DNA from: Pseudomonadota bacterium
Lineage (GTDB): Bacteria > Pseudomonadota > Alphaproteobacteria > Micavibrionales > UBA2020
NCBI GenBank assembly: GCA_021845905.1
Contig: JAJZVA010000012.1
Coordinates: 20,931-84,930 of the forward strand
Reading direction: 5' to 3'
DNA: 64,000 nt
Numbering within the stretch: position 1 is the stretch's first letter; every line of letters begins with the position of its first letter. The translations under genes and the position numbers were made by a program. A model generated the notes under the pieces. The model made no database searches, was not told the origin of the DNA, and saw nothing but the letters and a program-made list of their open reading frames with translations. Shown piece after piece: positions 15,727 through 28,862 of the stretch.

Positions 15727-17097
15727 ATGACCAAGAAAGAACGGGGCGGAAAATCCTCTCCGGAAAAAAGTTCCTTTACCCGCCGCGTCCGGCGCTATGC
15801 CAAGGTATCCACGACGATGACCGGGCTCGCCGCGCGTCTCGCCGGGCAAAAATATCTCGGATTCGACATCAATAAACCTGAACATGCCCGCCAGTTGATG
15901 GAATCTCTCGGCGACTTGAAAGGGCCTTTGCTGAAAATCGCCCAGTTGCTGGCGACAATCCCGGAAGCCCTGCCGCAGGAGTATGTGCGCGAATTGCAAA
16001 AGCTCCAGTCCCACGCGCCGCCGATGGGCTGGCCTTTCGTGCGCCGCAGGATGACGGCGGAACTGGGCGCGGGATGGGAAAGAAAATTCCGCTCCTTTGA
16101 AAAAGAGGCCGCGGCGGCTGCGTCCCTCGGGCAGGTGCACCGCGCCGTCACGCCGGAAGGCGCCGATGTCGCGTGTAAACTCCAGTATCCGGACATGGAG
16201 TCCGCCGTCGTCGCCGATCTCAATCAGTTGAAGATGATACTCGCGCTTTTCGAGCAATACGACCGCACGGTATCCACGTCGGAAATACAAAAAGAAATCG
16301 CCGCGCGGTTGCATGAGGAATTGGACTATGATCTCGAGGCGCGGCATATGCAACTATACGGGTTTATGCTCAAGGACGAGGAAAACGTCCATGTGCCCGA
16401 GATCGTTCCCGATCTTTCGACCGATCGCCTGCTGACGGCGACATGGCTTGAAGGCAGAGAGATGATGGGCTTCGTCAAGGCGCCGCAAGAGCAGCGCAAC
16501 CGTATCGCATTGAACTTGTTTCGCGCATGGTATGTTCCGCTCTACGGTTACGGCGTCATACACGGCGATCCGCATCTGGGGAATTATTCCGTGGGCGGGA
16601 ATGATTCCATCAACCTGATGGATTTCGGTTGCGTGCGGGTTTTTCCGTCGCGTTTCGTGGGCGGCGTCATCACCCTCTATCATGCCTTGCAGCAAGATGA
16701 TGTGGATATGGCCGTTGCCGCTTATGAAAGCTGGGGCTTCAAGGACATGAGCAAACAGCTGATTGAAGTTCTCAATATGTGGGCGCGGTTTTTGTATGGC
16801 CCGGTTCTGGATAATAAAGTACGGACGATCGGCGTGGTGACAAAAGGCATTTACGGTCGCGAAGTCGCACACAAGGTGCATCAGGAACTGCGCAAGATCG
16901 GAGGGGTCAAACTTCCCCGTGAATTTGTTTTTATGGATAGGGCGGCCTTGGGCTTGGGTTCCGTTTTCCTGCATTTGAAATCGGAGGTCAACTGGTACAA
17001 ATTGTTCAATGAACTGATCGCAGATTTTGATGCGGAGGCGCTTGATCGCCGCCAGAAAAAAGCGCTGAAGAAATATAATATTCCCGTCAGCTCGTAG
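15727..17097 (+). CDS. ABC1/AarF/UbiB-family atypical kinase
   Basis: 456 residues. Belongs to the protein-kinase-like ABC1/ADCK/UbiB family, whose members support ubiquinone synthesis or lipid homeostasis. Visible: the family-specific K-x-x-Q motif (GPLLKIAQLLATIPEALP, about 79-96), the Ala-rich nucleotide loop with SLGQVHRA (about 130-140), catalytic HGDPHLGNY (about 279-287), and the metal-binding DFG (MDFGCVRVF, about 299-307). The first 30 residues are very basic. I see no C-terminal membrane helices of true UbiB, so it is closer to the short soluble branch. The start at 15727 is 8 bp after the previous stop; no clear ribosome site is seen, so it may be translationally coupled. Confidence 0.88.
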   Translation: MTKKERGGKSSPEKSSFTRRVRRYAKVSTTMTGLAARLAGQKYLGFDINKPEHARQLMESLGDLKGPLLKIAQLLATIPEALPQEYVRELQKLQSHAPPMGWPFVRRRMTAELGAGWERKFRSFEKEAAAAASLGQVHRAVTPEGADVACKLQYPDMESAVVADLNQLKMILALFEQYDRTVSTSEIQKEIAARLHEELDYDLEARHMQLYGFMLKDEENVHVPEIVPDLSTDRLLTATWLEGREMMGFVKAPQEQRNRIALNLFRAWYVPLYGYGVIHGDPHLGNYSVGGNDSINLMDFGCVRVFPSRFVGGVITLYHALQQDDVDMAVAAYESWGFKDMSKQLIEVLNMWARFLYGPVLDNKVRTIGVVTKGIYGREVAHKVHQELRKIGGVKLPREFVFMDRAALGLGSVFLHLKSEVNWYKLFNELIADFDAEALDRRQKKALKKYNIPVSS

Positions 17098-17171
17098 TTG
17101 ATAATCCTTTATTAATCCGGCATCCTTAACATCGGAAGGGCGCCAAACGGGGATGCAATGGGGGATATGAC

Positions 17172-18296
17172 ATGAAAATCGCGATAGCCAGGGAAAGTCT
17201 CAATGCCGAGAACCGCGTGGCGGCTTCGCCGGAAACCGTAAAAAAACTGATCGGGCTGGGAGCGGATGTCGCGGTCGCGTCAGGCGCGGGCGAGGCGGCG
17301 GCGATGACGGACGCGGCTTATCAGGCCGCCGGCGCGAAAATCGTCTCGCAGGACGAAATTTATAACGACGCCGATGTCGTTTTTCGTGTGCGGCACCCGT
17401 CGGCTGAAGAAGTTTCAAAAATGAAAAAGGGCGCATTGTTGATCGGCGTCCTGTCGCCTTATCAGGAAAAAGACCTGATGAAAGCCTATGCCGCGCAAGA
17501 CGTGACGGCGATGGCGATGGAATTCGTGCCGCGCATCACGCGCGCGCAAAACATGGATGTGCTTTCCAGTCAGGCGAACCTAGCAGGGTATCGCGCCGTG
17601 CTGGAGGCCGCGAACGTCTTCGGTCACGCGCTTCCGCTGATGATGACGGCGGCGGGAACCGTCCCCGCCGCGAAGGTGTTCATCATGGGTGTCGGCGTCG
17701 CCGGCTTGCAGGCGATCGCCACGGCGCGCAGGCTCGGCGCGCAAGTGTCTGCGACGGATGTGCGCCCGGCGGCGAAAGAACAGGTGCAGAGCCTCGGCGC
17801 GTCCTTCGTGATGGTCGAGACCGAGGAAACCAAGGCGGCGGAAACCTCCGGCGGTTACGCCAAGGAAATGAGCGACGAATACAAGCAAAAGCAGGCCGCG
17901 CTGATCGCCGATACGATCAAAAAGCAGGACATCGTCATCACCACAGCGCTGATCCCTGGCAAGAAGGCGCCCGTGCTGGTGACGGACGAGATGGTCAAAT
18001 CGATGAAAGCCGGTTCCGTCATTCTCGACATGGCGGTCGAGCAGGGCGGTAACTGCGCGGCATCGAAGCTCGGCGAGGTAGTCGAGACAAACGGCGTCAA
18101 AATCATCGGTTATCCCAATCTGCCGGGACGCATTCCCGCGGATGCGTCAGCGCTCTATGCGCGCAATTTGCTGAACTTCCTGACGCCGCTGGTGGACAAG
18201 GAGAGCAAGTCTCTTAAAATCGACTGGGAGGACGAGATCGTCAAAGCGACGACGCTGACGCGTAATGGCGCCGTCGTTCATCCGAATTTCGTGTAA
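17172..18296 (+). CDS. pntAA: NAD(P) transhydrogenase, alpha subunit part 1 (NAD-binding domain I)
   Basis: 374 residues. Soluble NAD(H)-binding component of the proton-translocating transhydrogenase, which uses the proton gradient to reduce NADP+ with NADH. Visible: the AlaDH/PNT N-terminal domain (ARESLNAENRVAASP), then MDVLSSQANLAGYRAV with the mobile-loop region, and the dinucleotide-binding motif GVGVAGLQAIATARRLGA (about 176-193). It is followed 12 bp later by the membrane part of the alpha subunit on a separate gene, the split organisation typical of many Alphaproteobacteria. Confidence 0.96.
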   Translation: MKIAIARESLNAENRVAASPETVKKLIGLGADVAVASGAGEAAAMTDAAYQAAGAKIVSQDEIYNDADVVFRVRHPSAEEVSKMKKGALLIGVLSPYQEKDLMKAYAAQDVTAMAMEFVPRITRAQNMDVLSSQANLAGYRAVLEAANVFGHALPLMMTAAGTVPAAKVFIMGVGVAGLQAIATARRLGAQVSATDVRPAAKEQVQSLGASFVMVETEETKAAETSGGYAKEMSDEYKQKQAALIADTIKKQDIVITTALIPGKKAPVLVTDEMVKSMKAGSVILDMAVEQGGNCAASKLGEVVETNGVKIIGYPNLPGRIPADASALYARNLLNFLTPLVDKESKSLKIDWEDEIVKATTLTRNGAVVHPNFV

Positions 18297-18308
18297 GGAG
18301 TGGAAAAC

Positions 18309-18734
18309 ATGGTCAATCATCAGGCGATCGTCGATCAGGCAAATGCCTTCTCGCAGGCGGCGGAGCGGCTTTCTCAGCAAGCCTCCATGCTGGCGGCGCA
18401 CGCTATCGAGGCCACAGGACATGGCGGGGGCGATGCCGCGGGGGCGATGCCGTTTTTCGTCGTCGGGCTGACGGTTTTCGTGCTGGCGTGTTTTGTCGGT
18501 TATTACGTCGTCTGGCGCGTGACGCCGGCGCTACACTCGCCGCTGATGGCGGTGACGAACGCCATTTCCTCGGTGATCATCGTCGGCGCGCTGATCGCCG
18601 CGGGGCCCGCAGGTCACAGCTTTTCCAAATGGCTTGGGTTTGCGGCGGTGATGCTGGCCTCCGTCAATATTTTCGGCGGTTTTATAGTGACGCAACGGAT
18701 GTTGCAGATGTTCTCCAAGAAAAAGCAAAAATGA
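18309..18734 (+). CDS. pntAB: NAD(P) transhydrogenase, alpha subunit part 2 (membrane domain)
   Basis: 141 residues. The start at 18309 is preferred over GTG at 18300 because AAGGAG ends 8 bp before it. An amphipathic N-terminus of about 45 residues precedes three membrane helices: [39 protein letters not shown] and [20 protein letters not shown]. Together with the helices of PntB it forms the proton channel. Ends in a Lys-rich tail. Operon with the flanking pnt genes. Confidence 0.94.
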   Translation: MVNHQAIVDQANAFSQAAERLSQQASMLAAHAIEATGHGGGDAAGAMPFFVVGLTVFVLACFVGYYVVWRVTPALHSPLMAVTNAISSVIIVGALIAAGPAGHSFSKWLGFAAVMLASVNIFGGFIVTQRMLQMFSKKKQK

Positions 18735-18803
18735 CCATAAAACGAAATGTAACCGCATTTTTGTCCTCGCGCGGGCGGGGAACCAATCAACAAGGATCTT
18801 AAT

Positions 18804-20201
18804 ATGCCTGTCACAGTCACTTTGCTCTCTTATCTCGTTTCCTCCGTTTGCTGCATCATGGCCTTGCGCGGGCTTTCCGGGCCGCAGACGGCGCGCAACG
18901 GTTTGCTGTTCGGGGTCGCCGGCATGGCTCTGGCTATTGTAACCACGATCCTTTTGCCTGGGGTGCACTCCTACGGCTTGATTGTTCTCGGCATCGTGAT
19001 TGGTGGCAGCATCGGAGCGATCATAGCAAAGAAAATCGAGATGACCGCGTTGCCGCAGCTTGTGGCAGCGTTTCACAGCCTGGTCGGCCTCGCCGCGGTG
19101 ACAATCGCGGCGGCAGCGTTTCTCAATCCCGTCGCCTACGGCATCAGCGACGGCGGCAGCCATATTTTGCTTGGCAGCCTGATCGAAATGAGCCTTGGCG
19201 TCGCGATCGGCGCCGTCACTTTTACAGGTTCGATCATCGCCTGGGGAAAGTTGCAGGGCGTCATTACCGGCGCGCCGATCGTTTTCAAGGGCCAGCACAT
19301 GTTCAACGCGGCGCTCGGCGCGCTTTTGCTGGCTCTGGTCATTATGCTGTGCGCGACGCAATCGCCGCTCGCTTTCTGGTCGATCATCGTTCTGGCGGCG
19401 TCGCTCGGCGTTCTGATCATCATCCCCATCGGTGGCGCGGATATGCCGGTGATCGTCTCGATGCTCAACAGCTATTCCGGCTGGGCGGCGGCGGGTATCG
19501 GTTTTACGCTGCAAAACAACCTGCTCATCATTGTCGGCGCTTTGGTTGGATCTTCCGGCGCGATCCTCAGCTATATCATGTGCAAAGGCATGAACAGGTC
19601 TTTCTTCAACGTCATCCTTGGCGGTTTCGGGGGTGAAGCCGCCGGCGCGGCTTCGGCGGGGCATGGCGACAAGCAGGCCAAGATCGGATCGGCGGAAGAC
19701 GCCGCCTTCATCCTCAAGAATGCGGGTAGCGTCGTCATCGTTCCGGGCTACGGCATGGCGGTGGCGCAGGCGCAGCATGCCTTGCGCGAAATGGCCGACA
19801 TTCTCAAAGAAGAAGGCGTGAAAGTGCGCTATGCCATTCACCCGGTGGCGGGACGCATGCCGGGCCATATGAACGTGCTCCTTGCCGAAGCGAACGTGCC
19901 TTACGAAGACGTTCTTGAAATGGAAGAAATCAATCGCGATTTCAGTCAGACCGACGTCGCCTTCGTCATCGGCGCAAACGACATCACCAACCCCGCTGCC
20001 AAAAAAGACAAATCCTCGCCGATTTTCGGCATGCCTATCCTTGATGTCGAAAACGCCGGAACGGTTCTGTTCGTGAAACGCTCGCTCGGGAGCGGCTACG
20101 CGGGCATCGAGAATGAACTGTTCTTCCATGACAACACCATGATGTTACTCGGCGACGCCAAAAAGATGTGCGAAGGCATCATCAAGGCGCTGGAGCAATA
20201 A
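18804..20201 (+). CDS. pntB: NAD(P) transhydrogenase, beta subunit
   Basis: 465 residues. Membrane domain II with about nine helices in the first 260 residues, then the NADP(H)-binding domain III with GYGMAVAQAQHALREM (about 314-329), the segment VKVRYAIHPVAGRMPGHMNVLLAEA, and GANDITNPAA. These are diagnostic of PntB. AAGGAT about 8 bp upstream of the ATG supports the start. It is the last of the three pnt genes; an alpha/beta hydrolase follows 2 bp after its stop, and may be co-translated. Confidence 0.96.
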   Translation: MPVTVTLLSYLVSSVCCIMALRGLSGPQTARNGLLFGVAGMALAIVTTILLPGVHSYGLIVLGIVIGGSIGAIIAKKIEMTALPQLVAAFHSLVGLAAVTIAAAAFLNPVAYGISDGGSHILLGSLIEMSLGVAIGAVTFTGSIIAWGKLQGVITGAPIVFKGQHMFNAALGALLLALVIMLCATQSPLAFWSIIVLAASLGVLIIIPIGGADMPVIVSMLNSYSGWAAAGIGFTLQNNLLIIVGALVGSSGAILSYIMCKGMNRSFFNVILGGFGGEAAGAASAGHGDKQAKIGSAEDAAFILKNAGSVVIVPGYGMAVAQAQHALREMADILKEEGVKVRYAIHPVAGRMPGHMNVLLAEANVPYEDVLEMEEINRDFSQTDVAFVIGANDITNPAAKKDKSSPIFGMPILDVENAGTVLFVKRSLGSGYAGIENELFFHDNTMMLLGDAKKMCEGIIKALEQ

Positions 20202-20203
20202 GC

Positions 20204-21175
20204 ATGCCCCCCGAAAGGTTCTCTGAACCAGACGGATTTCAATGGGGGGGCTTTACCGATACTGGCGGCGCGCGCATCCGTTTCGGCACACTGCATCCGG
20301 AAACGTCGCGCGGAACGATCGTCATCGCATCCGGTTTCAGGGAATGCATCGAAAAATATTTTGAAGTCATGCGCGACATGACGGAGCGCGGTTTTTCCGT
20401 CTGGATGATGGACTGGCATGGGCAGGGCGGATCGGAACGCTATCTCGAAAACCCTCAAAAAATGCACAGTCTCGGCTATGCCGAGCATATAGAGACGTTG
20501 CACCAGTTCACGCGTGATATTGTAAAAAGATCATCCGGGCCATTTGTCATTTTGGCGCATTCCATGGGCGCGCATATCAGCTTGCGCCTCATGAAGGAAC
20601 ATCAAGGCGTATTTGACGCCGCCGTTCTCGGTTCTCCGATGTGCGATGTTATAACGCCGGGGCTTTTCAGGCCTATTGCACAGGCGCTTGCGTCTCTGGC
20701 GAGAATGGCGGGATGCCTTGAAAAATATGTTCCTGGCGGACATGACTGGAATGTGAATGATGCCGAATTTCATCGCAATAAACTAACGTCTGATCCGGAA
20801 AGATTTTCCGTCGTGCCGGAAATTTTCAGCCAAAAGCCGGAACTGAGAATGGGCTCCCCGACTTACGGCTGGGCATGGCATACGTTCCGTTCCATCAAGG
20901 TTTTGAATGCGCGAGATTATCTTGCATCCATTACAACCCCTGTCTTGCTCGGCATAGCCGGAGATGATGACGTCGTCGATATAAAAGCAAGCGCGCGTGC
21001 ATGTGGGATCTTGCCGAACTGCATGCGCGTGGATGTTTCCGAAGCCAGACATGAAATCTGGATGGAGAGGAACGCCCTGCGCGAGGTATGGCTTGAAAAA
21101 GTCACCGACTTTCTCGAGAAACAGGTAAAAAACAATCAGGAAAATATTATTCACGCGGCTTCGAAACTGAGGTAA
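20204..21175 (+). CDS. Alpha/beta hydrolase (monoacylglycerol lipase / lysophospholipase-like)
   Basis: 323 residues. Serine hydrolase of the Hydrolase_4 group. Visible: the region before the nucleophile MDWHGQGGSERY, the nucleophile elbow AHSMGAH (Ser at about 115), acid in GIAGDDDVVD and histidine in SEARHEIWMERN near residue 285. No signal peptide, so cytoplasmic. The nearest described relatives are lysophospholipase L2 (PldB)-like enzymes, but the substrate cannot be fixed from sequence. It starts 2 bp after pntB. Confidence 0.88.
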   Translation: MPPERFSEPDGFQWGGFTDTGGARIRFGTLHPETSRGTIVIASGFRECIEKYFEVMRDMTERGFSVWMMDWHGQGGSERYLENPQKMHSLGYAEHIETLHQFTRDIVKRSSGPFVILAHSMGAHISLRLMKEHQGVFDAAVLGSPMCDVITPGLFRPIAQALASLARMAGCLEKYVPGGHDWNVNDAEFHRNKLTSDPERFSVVPEIFSQKPELRMGSPTYGWAWHTFRSIKVLNARDYLASITTPVLLGIAGDDDVVDIKASARACGILPNCMRVDVSEARHEIWMERNALREVWLEKVTDFLEKQVKNNQENIIHAASKLR

Positions 21176-21215
21176 GCTGATACTCTGTTTGACGCAGAGC
21201 AAGAAGGAGATTTTT

Positions 21216-25223
<4,008 letters not shown>

Positions 25224-25235
25224 GATACCTCCGGC

Positions 25236-26060
25236 CTAAAATATTTTGCCCAGAGTTTTTTCGTAGACGGAGTCCTGCGGCGCAGGCGCGGCGGCTTGTT
25301 GCGGACCGACCAGCTTGTAGGCGTCGCGGTACCACTGGCTTTGCGGAAAGTTCTGGCCGAGGATGGCCGCGGAGCGCAAGGCCTGCGACTTGATGCCGAG
25401 AGCGGTGTAGGCTTCCACCAAACGTTCCAGCGCTTCCGGCACCTGCGTCGTCGTCTGGTATTTCGTGATAACGGTCTGGAAGCGGTTGATGGCGGCCTGA
25501 TAATCCTTGTGATCAAGATAATAGCGTCCGATCTCCATATCCTTGCCGGCGAGGTGGTCGAGCGTGAGGTCTATTTTCAGGTCGGCATCGCGCGCGTATG
25601 GCGTATCCGGAAAGCGCTCTCTGACCTGGCGCAGGGCGGCGAGGGCCTTGCGCGTCATTTCCTGGTCGCGTTGCACGTCGGATATCTGCTCGTAATAGCA
25701 AAGCGCCTTGATGTAATAGGCGTAAGCGACGTTCGGGTCGCCCGGGTGCAGTTCGATGAACTGATTGAGGGCGATGACGGCATCGCTGTATTTGAGGTTT
25801 TTATAATAGGCGTAAGCCGCCATCAGCTGGGCGCGCGTTGCCCATTCGGAGTAAGGATAGTTCTGCTCTACATCGTTAAAGCCTTTTGCCGCCTCGGTAT
25901 AATTACCGGATTGAAGATTGGCGGCGGCGTTGTCATACATTTTCGCCACCGGCTCAGGCTGCTGCACAAGATCCGGATTCTTTTTATGGCCGCTGCAGGC
26001 GGTCGCAAGCAACAGCGGCAAAAGGCATAAAAAGAGGCTGACGCGTCTGGTTTTTGTCAT
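25236..26060 (-). CDS. bamD: Outer membrane protein assembly factor BamD (lipoprotein)
   Basis: 274 residues from the ATG at 26060. The reading frame runs further upstream, but only this start gives a signal peptide (MTKTRRVSLFLCLLPLLLATAC) with a lipobox ending LATAC, so Cys22 would be lipidated. The mature part has five TPR-like repeats (for example YTEAAKGFNDVEQNYPYSEWATRAQL and YSDAVIALNQFIELHPGDPN) typical of BamD/ComL. It is part of the BAM complex that inserts beta-barrels in the outer membrane. It sits upstream of recN-ligA as in other Alphaproteobacteria, but a glycosyltransferase separates it from lpxC. Confidence 0.95.
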   Translation of the reverse strand: MTKTRRVSLFLCLLPLLLATACSGHKKNPDLVQQPEPVAKMYDNAAANLQSGNYTEAAKGFNDVEQNYPYSEWATRAQLMAAYAYYKNLKYSDAVIALNQFIELHPGDPNVAYAYYIKALCYYEQISDVQRDQEMTRKALAALRQVRERFPDTPYARDADLKIDLTLDHLAGKDMEIGRYYLDHKDYQAAINRFQTVITKYQTTTQVPEALERLVEAYTALGIKSQALRSAAILGQNFPQSQWYRDAYKLVGPQQAAAPAPQDSVYEKTLGKIF

Positions 26061-26112
26061 GACGATACCCGGAACAAAAGTAAAACAGAACTTCATGTTC
26101 TTATAGCATGGT

Positions 26113-27645
26113 TTATCGCGGCTGGGAAAGACGTGAATCAGGCGGAATAATCGCCCAGTTGACCATGCCAAGGGGGACTTTGGCGTGCGTGCCAAAGGGG
26201 AAAAACAGGGGTTTTTGAAACTGCGCCTGCGGGAATTCGCTGTGGATGTATGAAGGAATGACATCCCTGTCGTTGACATCGCAATTCAGACCGCACCAGA
26301 CGATCACGCCGCCGTCTTTTTTGATTTCGGCGGGCTTTATCCAGGGGCTGATTTTATAATTACCGAAAATAAGAAGGTGCGGACGGTCAGGCGCATAGTA
26401 AGCGATATTCCCGCCGATCCATGTTCCGCCGACGACATAGCGCAGGGGCGTGTGATAACGGGCATGCCAGTCTTTGGAAATTTGCGCGGCGAACAGTTTT
26501 CCGGAAAAATTGATGCGTTTGGCCTTGTGGGTGACGTATGGCGCGAGCGCTTCCACATAGACGAACCCGGCCAGCCCGATAATGAAAAGGAATGCCCACA
26601 GTCTGGCAAAGCGGTGGAGGCTGGCGGTTGAGAACGCGGGCGCGAAAGTGAAAACCGCCCAAAGGCCGATGAAATTCCAGTCCGGCGTCGCCCACATATT
26701 GCGGATGGTATCCGTCGTGCCCATGGCGATGAAAGCGGTGATCAGCGCGGGGCCGAAAGCCACAGCGTAAATAAAGGCCTTGTCGAAGGAAATATTTTTA
26801 TCCGTCGCGGCGACGGGGTGCGGCCTGCCGAACGCGACGGCATAAAGGATGATTGCGGGCAACAATGTCAGCGCCTGCCAGAAGATGAACCTGAGCGGCT
26901 CGATGATGAAGTCGAAGTGGTAATGAGGATGCTGGAAGCGGCCTTCGGCATAGGTGAACGGCATAAAGTGGAATTTATAAAGCCAGAGGAGATGCGGCGT
27001 CATCAAAATCATGCCGAACAGCATGGTCAGCCATGGCCCTTTTGACCGGAGGCGCCGGCGCGCGTCGGGGTGGCCGATCATCAAGACGATCAGCGCCAGC
27101 AACAACAACGCTGTGCTGTATTTGCTGTACATGCCAGCCGCGCTCCATAGCCCGAGCGCCAGCCAGTCGATGGTTTTGTTTTCCTTGACGGCGCGGTGGA
27201 ACGACCAGCCGATCAGCGCCCAGAACGGCAGCTGCAGGACGTTCGGGTTGAATTCGGGGATCAGGATATTGTAATAGGGCACGATCGCGATCAATCCCAC
27301 GGCGATCAGCGCCTTGCTTTCTCCGACGATGCGTTTTGCCGTCCGCCATACGGCCCAGAAGGCGACGAAGACGGAAACTTCATTGGCGAAGAAATGCGCC
27401 CACGACGCGCGGCGCGTGATGACCGCCAGCGCTTCAAGTATCCAGGCGGCAAGGGGCGGATGCTTGTAGCTGCCGAGCTGCCATTCATGGCCCCAGGCAT
27501 ACCCTTCTAACGTATCAATCGGCACGTTGGCGATGGCGAACGTCGGCACGATTGTCCAGCAGGCGAAATAAATACCCGCGACCAGCCAGAAGAGGGATGT
27601 CGGCGTCAGTTTGATATCGGCGAAAGAATTTTTAATGGATGTCAT
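26113..27645 (-). CDS. Family 39-type membrane glycosyltransferase (ArnT/PMT-like)
   Basis: 510 residues with about 11 hydrophobic segments. The first extracytoplasmic loop carries an acidic pair (DTLEGYAWGHEW, about 44-55) followed by KHPPLAAW, the pattern of GT39/PMT_2 polyprenyl-phosphate-sugar transferases. These add a sugar to lipid A, glycans or proteins on the periplasmic side. The C-terminal about 100 residues form a periplasmic domain (YYAPDRPHLLIF, WCGLNCDV). The acceptor is unknown. It interrupts the lpxC-bamD neighbourhood, same strand, with 52-62 bp gaps; beside lpxC a lipid A or LPS role is tempting but not shown. Confidence 0.85.
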   Translation of the reverse strand: MTSIKNSFADIKLTPTSLFWLVAGIYFACWTIVPTFAIANVPIDTLEGYAWGHEWQLGSYKHPPLAAWILEALAVITRRASWAHFFANEVSVFVAFWAVWRTAKRIVGESKALIAVGLIAIVPYYNILIPEFNPNVLQLPFWALIGWSFHRAVKENKTIDWLALGLWSAAGMYSKYSTALLLLALIVLMIGHPDARRRLRSKGPWLTMLFGMILMTPHLLWLYKFHFMPFTYAEGRFQHPHYHFDFIIEPLRFIFWQALTLLPAIILYAVAFGRPHPVAATDKNISFDKAFIYAVAFGPALITAFIAMGTTDTIRNMWATPDWNFIGLWAVFTFAPAFSTASLHRFARLWAFLFIIGLAGFVYVEALAPYVTHKAKRINFSGKLFAAQISKDWHARYHTPLRYVVGGTWIGGNIAYYAPDRPHLLIFGNYKISPWIKPAEIKKDGGVIVWCGLNCDVNDRDVIPSYIHSEFPQAQFQKPLFFPFGTHAKVPLGMVNWAIIPPDSRLSQPR

Positions 27646-27707
27646 GTCCGGCTCTGTTCAGAGCCAGAATACAGCCTGTGCTTTTAAAAATGAAGGAGAT
27701 AATCGCC

Positions 27708-28640
27708 TCAGGCGGGGATGGCCGTTTCGGCGTAAGGGCGCGTGGAAACCTGCGGGCTGTGCGTTTTCTCGCCCAGCGCGACGAACTCGAACGCATCGGG
27801 CTGCGCGAACAGGGTATGCAGGATTTTGTTGTTCATCGCATGACCTGCGCGGACGCCGTGATAGTGGCCGATCAGGCGTGCGCCCGCGAGGTAGATGTCG
27901 CCGATGGCATCGAGGATTTTATGCCGGACGAATTCGTTGCGAAAGCGCAGGCCTTCAGGGTTGAGAACCTTGTCGCCGTCGATCACGATGGCGTTTTCGA
28001 GCGAGCCGCCGCGGGCGAGGCCGATTTTTTTCAGGTGCTCGACTTCCTGCAAAAAGCCGAACGTGCGGGCGGGCGCGATGTCGCTGCGGTAATGCGATTC
28101 CGTGAGCGCATGGGTGTATTTCTGGCAACCGATTAGCGGCGTCGCGAAGTCGATCTCCATGCCGAAATAGGCTTCGTCGGCGGGACTGAGGAATGTTTCC
28201 TTGTCGCCGTCCTTGCAGGAGACGGTTTTCTTGATGCGCAGGGCGCGGCGCGGCGCGGCTTGGCGTGCAAGACCGACGATATTTATTTTTTCGAGAAACT
28301 GGATGGCGCTCCCGTCCATGATCGGAACTTCAGGGCCGTTAATTTCTATAATTGCGTTGTCTATACCCAGAGCGGCAAAAGCTGACAGCAAGTGTTCGAC
28401 AGTTGAAACGCTGACGCCGTTTTGGTTGGCAAGAACGGTGCAAAGCCGGGTATCGGTAACGGCATCCCATTGCGCCGGAATGATGTTCGGGCGGTCGGTT
28501 ACGTCGGTACGGATAAAGTTGATGCCGGAAGACGCGGGCGCGGGCTTGAGCGTCATTGTCGCTTTCGCGCCGGAATGGACGCCGATGCCCGAGATGCTGA
28601 CGGGCGCTTTGAGCGTGTGCTGGCGTGTGGATTTCAACAT
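27708..28640 (-). CDS. lpxC: UDP-3-O-acyl-N-acetylglucosamine deacetylase
   Basis: 310 residues. Committed, zinc-dependent step of lipid A synthesis. Visible: first zinc His in VSTVEHLLSAF (His82), the inner motif PIMDGSA, the second metal site HKILDAIGDIYLAG (His and Asp about residues 240-245), and the catalytic His in GHYHGVRAGHAMNN. N-terminus (RQHTLKAPVSISGIGVHSG) is typical. Directly downstream of the ftsZ terminator, so it is not read from the ftsZ mRNA; a candidate promoter lies 30 bp upstream. Confidence 0.97.
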   Translation of the reverse strand: MLKSTRQHTLKAPVSISGIGVHSGAKATMTLKPAPASSGINFIRTDVTDRPNIIPAQWDAVTDTRLCTVLANQNGVSVSTVEHLLSAFAALGIDNAIIEINGPEVPIMDGSAIQFLEKINIVGLARQAAPRRALRIKKTVSCKDGDKETFLSPADEAYFGMEIDFATPLIGCQKYTHALTESHYRSDIAPARTFGFLQEVEHLKKIGLARGGSLENAIVIDGDKVLNPEGLRFRNEFVRHKILDAIGDIYLAGARLIGHYHGVRAGHAMNNKILHTLFAQPDAFEFVALGEKTHSPQVSTRPYAETAIPA

Positions 28641-28669
28641 AAAAAACCGCTCTGCGTTGCATGCATGGG

Positions 28670-28698
28670 AGAATACCCCGATAGGCCATTGATATCAA
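28670..28698 (-). promoter_or_regulatory. Candidate sigma70-type promoter of lpxC
   Basis: On the minus strand TTGATA (28693-28698), a 17 bp spacer and TATTCT (28670-28675), about 30 bp before the lpxC start. Five of six and four of six matches to consensus. The rest of the 222 bp lpxC-ftsZ gap holds a small inverted repeat (GTCAC-N5-GTGAC at 28718-28732) and the ftsZ terminator. Confidence 0.5.
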
Positions 28699-28805
28699 AA
28701 GCAAGCCCATCCTTGAAGTCACTCTTTGTGACAGACTGTTACATTTTTAATATATTGATATATAATGATTTTTTATTTGTTCTGTGATTTTTAGAAAACG
28801 GGCAA

Positions 28806-28838
28806 AATAAAAGCCCCGGATGTCCCGGGGCTTTTATT
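28806..28838 (-). terminator. Rho-independent terminator after ftsZ
   Basis: AATAAAAGCCCCGG and CCGGGGCTTTTATT pair over 14 bp with an ATGTC loop, 25 bp after the ftsZ stop. A and T runs on both sides let it work in both directions. It separates ftsZ from lpxC transcription. Confidence 0.9.
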
Positions 28839-28862
28839 TTAGAACGGTACCGATCTTATGGA

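Noticed and set aside
17112-17129. TTAA pair upstream of pntAA as a sixth CtrA-type box
   Set aside because: Spacing is 10 bp, not 7.
18531-20129. Minus-strand frame of 532 codons opposite pntB
   Set aside because: Antisense shadow of a membrane protein gene; composition is Asp/Arg/His-rich without structure.
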